Assembly: GCA_013399015.1 (NCBI GenBank)
Contig: VWZX01006555.1
Coordinates: forward strand, 39,181-103,180
Direction: 5' to 3'
Source: Galbula dea
Taxonomy: Eukaryota > Chordata > Aves > Piciformes > Galbulidae
Length of the DNA: 64,000 nt
This document shows positions 58,670-64,000 of this stretch, piece after piece. The notes below the pieces were generated by a model. The model did not search any database. It was not told the DNA's origin and saw only the letters and a program-made list of their open reading frames with translations. The translations under genes were made by a program, and so were the position numbers. Position 1 is the stretch's first letter. Each line of letters opens with the position of its first letter.

Positions 58670-58896
58670 TGCTGGGACCCCAAACCAGCTCCTACTCCAG
58701 CCAAGGGGATGCATGTAGGCTGGGATCCCCCTCCCCAGGTGTCAGAGCTTCTGGAGCTCTGCTGGGGACAGGAGACAAGTTGGTGGCGCCCATGGCCACC
58801 TGCAGCCCTCGAGCACAGGATGGGCTGGCAGGGGTCTGTTGGGTGGAAAAGGATGTGTCATTTATAGAGTGGAGTCCTGTGGCTTTCTTACCCCTT

Positions 58897-58921
58897 ATTA
58901 GCAGGTTAATTACCTGCTAAT
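58897..58921. promoter_or_regulatory. homeodomain/E-box palindrome
   Basis: Perfect 10-bp arms ATTAGCAGGT and ACCTGCTAAT around TAATT, followed by another GCTAATTAG at about 58930-58938. It combines TAAT homeodomain cores with CAGGT/ACCTG (ZEB/SNAI or half E-box) cores. Strong AT-rich island in GC-rich intergenic sequence. Confidence 0.5.
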
Positions 58922-59663
58922 TAGCAGCGCTAATTAGTAGGCAAAGCGGCAGCACAGTGGAGCAATGGCATGACCCCTGGGGGCTGGGAGTGCTCCATGC
59001 CAGGGTGCTCTGCCCTGCCACAAGAGTGAAGGGTAGCAGGAAGGACCAACAGCCAGTACCTGTCCCCATGGGCAGACCCAAATCCAAGAGGGAAGCTCCT
59101 ATCAAGCCCCAAAATCCACTGCCTGCAAGCAGGAATGGGCTCTCATTCCACCTGGGAAAGCAAGAAGCTTTATCAGCCTCCGCTGTCGTCTGGCATCCTG
59201 TGGATGAGGATGCTTCACCACGTCTAAAATAGCCATGGTTCCTGCGGTGGAGTGGGGAGAGAAGGGGGAATGAAATCCAGGCAGCATCCTCCTCAGCAGC
59301 ATGGGAGAGGATGTGGCAGGAGCTCTGGCTGCCTCCCAGGCACCAACTCCAAACCCCTGGCCATGAGAAGCGGATGCGTGGTCTGAAACCTCCAGCGAGA
59401 ATCAGCCCTCGGAGGGAGGATCCGGTGTTGGCACGGATCTGATCCTCACCACAGTGAGATGGATCTCTGGAGAGAGGAGGGGGCATGGCTTGGAGACAGG
59501 CAGAGGAAAGGAGGACTCCCTCCAGTCTCAGAAGTAAGAGGGGCTGGTGGTCTTGCAGCAGGACTCATCTCCAGGTTGGGAGCTGCTCCCTTCCCTGCCA
59601 GGGTTCCCCCAGGAACAGATCCATCACCTCTCTCTCATGCTGAGTTCTCTTGGCTTTCTGCTT

Positions 59664-59669
59664 TTTATT
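59664..59669 (-). terminator. LRRC10B: candidate LRRC10B polyadenylation signal
   Basis: AATAAA on the minus strand (TTTATT on +), about 0.93 kb after the LRRC10B stop. It is the nearest canonical signal I see on that strand. Confidence 0.4.
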
Positions 59670-59702
59670 GCTTGAGTTAGGTACAAAAGGTGCTTGGGGA
59701 AG

Positions 59703-59830
59703 AGGAAGGACAAGGTGGTGGCTCTGGATTTGGTGCCTGTTTTGGGGCAGATGGAGCCAGAGGTGAGGAGAGGAAGGACAAGGTGGTGGCTTTGGATTTG
59801 GTGCCTGTTTTGGGGCAGATGAAGCCAGAG
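59703..59830. repeat. 68-bp tandem duplication
   Basis: Two near-identical units, 'aggaaggacaaggtggtggc' through 'ttttggggcagatg', with period 68 bp, within the putative LRRC10B 3' UTR. Confidence 0.9.
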
Positions 59831-60293
59831 CTGAGACTCCTCTTCCTGTCCAGCTGTAGAATCCTTTCCAGGCTTGCACCCAGGTGGAATTTGGCTCATT
59901 CCCAAACCCCATGGCTGGGAGAAGCCCAGCAGAGACCTCTCTCTGCTCCAGCCCAATCCCAGCAGTAGGGTGGGGACTCAGAGGTGGGAAGGGATTTGTG
60001 CCCTTGCTCTTGAACCTTGCTGTTCTTCAGGGTGATGAGGTCCATGGGGAATGGATGCAGTTGGTGTTGCTTCTTCCTGCCTTGCCCCACAGAGCCAGGA
60101 GTGAAGGACACGTGCGGAGGTGGTGAGGCAGCTGCAGCATGTGGCAGGAAGGTCCCTGTGCTCATGGGCAGAGGACCCATGCCAGGACCTGCCCAGCAGG
60201 CAAGTGGGGTCTGTGGGGTCACTCATCATGGCAGAGGGCTGTGGCCCTCATCCAAGGCACCCTGTGGTTCGTTGGGCTGTTCTAAGGTGGTTT

Positions 60294-60420
60294 TGTGGAT
60301 CCTGATGGTGACCCATGAGCCCTGCAGAGCTGTGGGCTTGTGGAGCCTGATGGTGACCCATGAGCCCTGCAGAACTCTGGGCTTGTGGATCCTGATGGTG
60401 ACCTACAAACCCTGAAGATT
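60294..60420. repeat. 45-bp tandem repeat (3 copies)
   Basis: 'cctgatggtgacccatgagc' starts at 60301, 60346 and 60391 (the last copy altered to 'acctacaaac'), an exact 45-bp period. Lies downstream of LRRC10B on its strand. Confidence 0.9.
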
Positions 60421-60592
60421 CAGGAGGCAGCTCTTCGCTGGACTGACTGGGAGATGCTGGTCTTCAGGCTATTTTCCTTTGCATGGAGGCTGTGAGATTC
60501 CTCCTTCCCTAGCCCCAGCTGGGAGATCCTGGGCATTGAAAGCCCATTGACCTCCTCCCACCCTTACGACTGCCTAGCTGCACTGTGGTGGC

Positions 60593-61483
60593 TCACACTT
60601 CCTCTGGAGAACCCGGCAAGGCTGCACAGCCACTTTCCCCATCCTCCAGCAGCGGGGAGCCATCCTCAGGAGCCACCAGCGGAACCTCAGCACCTTCCTC
60701 CTCCTCCTCCACCTCCTCCTCCTCCACCACGTCCTCCTTTTCCTCACGCTGAAGGCTCTGCAGGCGCTCCTGCCTCTCTTCCATGAACTCCTGTGCCCCA
60801 TCGCCCACCAACTGGACAGCATCCCCGACGCTGGGCGGTTGCTGGACGGGGTTGTGGTCGTATGAGAGGAGGCGGAGTTCGGCGAGGCCGGTGAGGTCGG
60901 GGAAGCTGGCGATGCGGTTGCGGTCCAGGTCGAGGACACGGAGCTGGCCCATGCGGAGTAGGACAGGAGGGAACTCCTGGAAGCGGTTGCCGTAGAGCCA
61001 GAGGCCGCGCAGGGAGGCCATGCGGGGCAGGGTTGGGGGCAGACCTGCCAGCCGGTTGTCCCCCATTTGAAGGCTGCGAAGCTCGGGCAGGCGCAGGAGG
61101 GCACGGGGGAAGTTGGAGATGAAGTTGCCTTCCAACCAGAGGCACCTCAAGCTCTGGAGCTGACTGAAAGCAGCCGGTAACTCTTGTAGGCCGTTACGGC
61201 CGAGGTAGAGGTGTGCCAAGCAGGGTAGGTAGCATATGGCATCAGGCACCTCCAGCAGTTCGTTGCCATCCAGGGCTAAGGTCCGGAGATTCTGGAGGGT
61301 TTCCAGCTCAGCCGGTACCTCCCGTAAGCCCGCATCACTCAGGTAGAGCTTCCGGAGCTCCGGTTGTTCCCAGAGAGCAGCTGGTACCTTCCTGCCTCGC
61401 ACCTCCAGCCGCTGCTCGGTGCCATCCGGGCCTTCAGCTGCCGCTAGCTTTGCCCCGCGTCCCGTGGAGCCTCCGCTCCCCAT
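60593..61483 (-). CDS. LRRC10B: LRRC10B, leucine-rich repeat protein 10B
   Basis: Intronless 296-aa protein. The start is set at the ATG at 61483 (MGSGGSTGRGAKLAA), because upstream frame extension runs into promoter sequence. About eight leucine-rich repeats cover residues 30-225, e.g. LRKLYLSDAGLREVPAELET, LQSLRCLWLEGNF, LRSLQMGDNRL, LRGLWLYGNRFQEFPP, LRVLDLDRNRIASFPDL, LLSYDHNPV. These line up with human LRRC10B. The C-terminus is acidic (runs of Glu encoded by a CTC/TCC trinucleotide tract at about 60696-60735). No signal peptide or membrane segment. LRR proteins of this family act as binding scaffolds; the paralogue LRRC10 is cardiac and LRRC10B's molecular role is poorly known. It is convergent with SYT7 and tandem with SAXO4. 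Confidence 0.95.
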   Translation of the reverse strand: MGSGGSTGRGAKLAAAEGPDGTEQRLEVRGRKVPAALWEQPELRKLYLSDAGLREVPAELETLQNLRTLALDGNELLEVPDAICYLPCLAHLYLGRNGLQELPAAFSQLQSLRCLWLEGNFISNFPRALLRLPELRSLQMGDNRLAGLPPTLPRMASLRGLWLYGNRFQEFPPVLLRMGQLRVLDLDRNRIASFPDLTGLAELRLLSYDHNPVQQPPSVGDAVQLVGDGAQEFMEERQERLQSLQREEKEDVVEEEEVEEEEEGAEVPLVAPEDGSPLLEDGESGCAALPGSPEEV

Positions 61484-61640
61484 CCCCGCACCGGGAACCG
61501 GGCACCGGCATCCAGCTGCTGCCGCCGTCGCCATGGCAACGGCAGGCAGCCAATGGGAGCGAGGGGGCGGGGGCTGGGCACGCCCTGCCCGGGGGGGACG
61601 CGTCCCGATGGGCACACCGTGAGCCCACCCGGGGTGGGGT
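61484..61640 (-). promoter_or_regulatory. LRRC10B: LRRC10B CpG-rich proximal promoter
   Basis: CpG-rich, TATA-less sequence upstream of the LRRC10B ATG. It contains the X-box (61527-61540), a CCAAT box on the + strand (61550-61554, i.e. inverted relative to the gene) and a GC box (about 61561-61572). This X-box/NF-Y/Sp1 spacing is common in cilia genes. It is bounded by a CR1 insertion from 61664. Confidence 0.65.
61527..61540 (-). promoter_or_regulatory. LRRC10B: RFX X-box
   Basis: GTCGCC-AT-GGCAAC fits the X-box consensus GTNRCC(0-3)RGYAAC and is one base from a perfect palindrome. It lies 44 bp upstream of the LRRC10B start codon. Confidence 0.7.
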
Positions 61641-61663
61641 GACCCCGGCTTGGGTGGGAGTGT

Positions 61664-62500
61664 TGATCTGCTGGAAGGGGCCACAGGGGATTTGCAGAGG
61701 CACCTGGCCAGGTTGGATCAATGCAATGAGGGCAACAGGATGAGGTTCAACAAGGCCAAGTGCTGGGTCCTGACCTTGGGTCACTACAACTCCAGGAGTG
61801 TTCAGAGTGGCTAGAAACTGCCCAGAGGGAAAGGACCTGGAGGGGTTGGTCAGCAGCAGCTGAAGGTGAGGTAGTAGAGTGTCCAGGTGGCCAAGAAGGC
61901 CAAGAGCATCCTGGCTTGGAGCAGCACCAGTGTGGCAGCAGGGCTAGGGCAGGGATTGTCCTCCTGGGCTGGGCACTGGGGAGGCCACAGCTCCAATCCT
62001 GGGCTCAGCTTTGGGTTCCTCACTCCAAGCAGGACATGGAGGTGCTGGAGTGTGTGCAGAGAAGGGCAAGGAAGGTGGGGAAGGGTCTAGAGCACTGCAA
62101 GTGTTGTGAGGAGCAGCTGAGGGACCTGGGCTTGGTTAGCCTGGAGAAGAGGAGGCTCAGGGGAGACCTTCTCACTCTCTGCAGCTCCCTGAGAGGAGGC
62201 TGGAGCCAGGGGGGGGTTGGGCTCTTCTGCCAAGGAACAAGTGATAGAAGAAGAGGAAACAGCCTCCAGTTGTGCCAGGGGAGGTTCAGGTTGGCCGTGA
62301 GGAACAATTTCTTGCTGGCAAGGGTTGTCCAGGCCTGGCCCAGGCTGCCCAGGGCAGTGGTGGAGTCCCCATCCCTGGAGAGGTTTCCAAGCCCTGGTGC
62401 TGAGGCCATGGGTTAGTGGTGCCCTGGCAGTGCTGGGGAACAGTTGGACTCCAGGATCTTAAAGGTCTCTTCCAACCTAAATGAATCTGTGATTCTATCC
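61664..62500 (+). mobile_element. CR1 LINE fragment, young-looking subfamily
   Basis: About 840 bp of plus-strand CR1 beginning 'ttgatctgctggaaggggcc' and ending in the tail 'gaatctgtgattctatc'. Highly similar to 52830-53625. It inserted about 180 bp upstream of the LRRC10B ATG and 124 bp from the X-box, in divergent orientation to the gene. Confidence 0.95.
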
Positions 62501-63115
62501 CCTGATCACTGCCCACCCATGCCCTGCCTGTGCCCCACCCTTACACTTTTCTTGCCCCAGCCCCACCCCAGGCAGCACCACCCTGCACTCCCCCACCCAG
62601 CTCCTTGTCCTTGGTGGTGCCTCTGTGATCACCCACAGCCCCTGGAGGCCCCTGGGGAGCTGCTGCAGCCCCCTCCCCACCACAGCCACCCCTCCCTGGT
62701 GTCCCTTCCCACCCTACAGAGGCTGGTTGCACACACCATGACCATGGAGGGTTGGAGATCCCAAGTGACCTCACCACCACCACCATGCCATGGCTGCCCA
62801 CCCTGATGGGTCCAGGCTGGGGGGCTCTTCCTCCTCCTCTTCCTTCTCCTCCTCCTCCTTTCTACCCTTCCTGGTTTTTCCCTGCTGCAAATCAGCTGTG
62901 TCATCCCAAAGCCAGCTCTGGAAAACTGGGCTCGTACAGCCCTCCAGTGGCTGCCAGCCAGGTGACACCCCCCCCCTCCCACCCCCAAATCCTTCTTCCA
63001 GCTTTTGAGGTGCAGGAAACCTCCAAAATGAGGGCTGTGGGCGGCAGCAGCCCCTCCCCGGGTCGTGGGTGGGGGGGAATATCCTCAGGGGGGGTTGGAG
63101 ACACTGTTTGGGGGA
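62501..63115. other. LRRC10B-SAXO4 intergenic region
   Basis: No gene seen. A CTC/TCC-rich tract lies at about 62825-62870. Ends at the probable SAXO4 polyadenylation signal. Confidence 0.7.
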
Positions 63116-63121
63116 TTTATT
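63116..63121 (-). terminator. SAXO4: SAXO4 polyadenylation signal
   Basis: AATAAA on the minus strand, about 118 nt after the SAXO4 stop codon, within 'ggataaaaataaatcccc'. Confidence 0.65.
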
Positions 63122-63238
63122 TTTATCCTGTGCTTCCAGGGACTGGGATTTCCCCCTCCTCAAAAGAGCTGGGAGCTACTGGTGCAAGGCTGGGACCTCC
63201 AGGCAGGCTGGGGTATGACACCGTGGGGGGGATGGGTG

Positions 63239-63363
63239 TCACCCATGGCCAACGATGTCCCCCAGCCTGGTGGGGTGGTTGTTGGTGCTGAAGCCACTGG
63301 GACGTTTGGGCTGGATGCCCCCCATGGGTCTTGCTGTCCAGCTTGAATCTCGCCACCAGCGGG
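63239..63363 (-). CDS. SAXO4: SAXO4 last coding exon
   Basis: 125 nt with two bases completing the codon split from the previous exon, then RWWRDSSWTARPMGGIQPKR, PSGFSTNNHPTRLGDIVGHG, stop TGA. Acceptor 'ttccag'. Another acceptor further upstream would give a different frame that lacks the GGIQP match. Confidence 0.7.
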
Positions 63364-63734
63364 CTGGAAAATCCAGGAGGGATGAGGTGGTGAGGCTGGA
63401 GCCACCCCCTGCCCCGCATCCACCCTGGGGACAATGAAAGCCCCAATTCTCTGTCCCAGTGTCACCCCAAACTCACCTGGTGCTTCAGAGGCTGGGCGAG
63501 TGGGCACGTACTGGCCATGGTTAGTGGTGAACCCTGAGGGCTCCTGGAGGATGGAGATGGGTTGGGTGCATGGTCCTGCAGGGGTGAGGTTGGGGACAGG
63601 GATGAGGACAGGACCATGCCAGCACCTACCGTCCTGCCAACACTCTGCTGGCCCAGCAGGCTGGCCTGCTGCAGTCGGGGAACACGCAGCCCTCTGGAGA
63701 TGAGCTGGACAGGGTGGCCCACCAGGGGCAAGTC
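63239..63734 (-). CDS. SAXO4: SAXO4 (PPP1R32), 3' part of gene, partial
   Basis: Three spliced coding exons on the minus strand (63734-63630, 63543-63477, 63363-63239) encode the C-terminal about 98 residues; earlier exons lie beyond the window. Characteristic segments: LQQASLLGQQSVGRT joined to EPSGFTTNHGQYVPTRP, matching human 'LLGRETVGKKEPTGFSLNNP' (from memory), and a last exon with MGGIQPKRPSGFSTNNHPTR, matching human 'RGGIQPQMPGGYALSQP'. The family (stabilizer of axonemal microtubules 4) binds axonemal microtubules and protein phosphatase 1 in cilia or flagella. The C-terminus is about 50 residues shorter than in human, so the last exon may be misjudged in its final part. Confidence 0.8.
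63477..63543 (-). CDS. SAXO4: SAXO4 penultimate coding exon
   Basis: 67 nt encoding EPSGFTTNHGQYVPTRPASE AP plus one base; acceptor 'ctccag', donor gtgagt. The SGF.TNH motif resembles the PTGFSLNNP repeat of mammalian SAXO4. Confidence 0.82.
63630..63734 (-). CDS. SAXO4: SAXO4 internal coding exon
   Basis: 105 nt (35 codons, phase 0-0): DLPLVGHPVQLISRGLRVPR then LQQASLLGQQSVGRT. Acceptor 'acgcag', donor gtaggt. Confidence 0.82.
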
Positions 63735-63749
63735 CTGCGTGGGGACAAC

Positions 63750-64000
63750 AGGTGTGAGCATGAGGGGGACCTATGGGAATGAGGAGGACCCACGGGGGTG
63801 AGGGGGACCCACGAGGATGGGGAGGACCCACGGGGATGAGGAGGACACACAGGGGTGAGGACCCACGGGGGTGAGGAGGACCCACGGGGGTGAGGGGGAC
63901 CCACGAGGATGGGGAGGACCCACGGGGATGAGGAGGACACACAGGGGTGAGGACCCACGGGGGGGAGGAGGAGCCACGGGGATGAGGAGGACACACAGGG
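63750..64000. repeat. 'gaggaggacccacggggg' minisatellite
   Basis: Tandem 18-bp-like units ('gaggaggacccacggggg', 'gagggggacccacgaggatg') organised in a higher-order repeat of about 90 bp, continuing past the window edge. Lies in a SAXO4 intron. The Pro/Ser/Trp-rich minus-strand frame over it is an artefact. Confidence 0.92.

Larger units (their letters stand above)
56781..59640. other. SYT7-LRRC10B intergenic region
   Basis: Contains minisatellites, an NK/homeodomain-site cluster at about 57380-57420, a 110-bp tandem duplication, an orphan TATA/MEF2 element at 58500 and a homeodomain-type palindrome at 58897. No multi-exon gene recognised. Confidence 0.6.

Noticed and set aside
63160..63996. 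278-aa frame on -
   Set aside because: It includes real SAXO4 exon sequence by chance but reads through introns and the terminal minisatellite; the spliced model fits the family better.

Overview
This is a vertebrate genomic window, almost certainly from a bird. At least seventeen fragments of CR1-type LINE retrotransposons lie in 64 kb, in both orientations, many ending in the family's characteristic short 3' tail. Introns are compact and GC-rich, minisatellites are frequent, and coding is split by GT-AG introns. There is one assembly gap of 387 N and there are three single N positions. No prokaryotic, organellar or viral genes were seen.

Layout. Positions 1 to about 18,700 are intergenic: old and young CR1 copies plus minisatellites, with no supported gene. 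A CpG-rich block at about 18,740-19,600, interrupted by the gap, carries the start of SYT7. I could assemble all 13 coding exons of SYT7 (synaptotagmin-7) on the + strand from 19,447 to 54,165. Every splice junction keeps the reading frame. Four linker exons (37,436-45,272) share the same phase and can each be skipped, so the locus can encode 403 aa (all skipped) to 685 aa (all included). All ten C2-domain aspartates and the C-terminal WHxL motif are present.

Downstream, a probable 2.6 kb 3' UTR ends near 56,780. An intergenic stretch follows with homeodomain-type sites and an orphan TATA/MEF2 promoter-like element. Then comes LRRC10B, a single-exon leucine-rich-repeat gene on the - strand (60,593-61,483), convergent with SYT7. 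Its proximal promoter has a near-perfect RFX X-box, an inverted CCAAT box and GC boxes. At the right edge are the last three coding exons of SAXO4 (PPP1R32), also on the - strand and cut off by the window end. The order SYT7 - LRRC10B - SAXO4 matches human 11q12 as I remember it.

Functionally, SYT7 is a membrane-anchored high-affinity Ca2+ sensor for slow or asynchronous exocytosis and vesicle replenishment, and its linker length is set by splicing. LRRC10B and SAXO4 lie head-to-tail; SAXO4 is an axonemal microtubule protein, and the X-box suggests that LRRC10B is also under ciliary RFX/FOXJ1-type control (inference). The observations most worth checking are: a CpG island with an in-frame ATG just upstream of SYT7 coding exon 6, which could give an alternative N-terminus; the X-box; three homeodomain-type palindromes; the orphan TATA/MEF2 element; and a perfect 140-bp inverted repeat that may be an assembly artefact.
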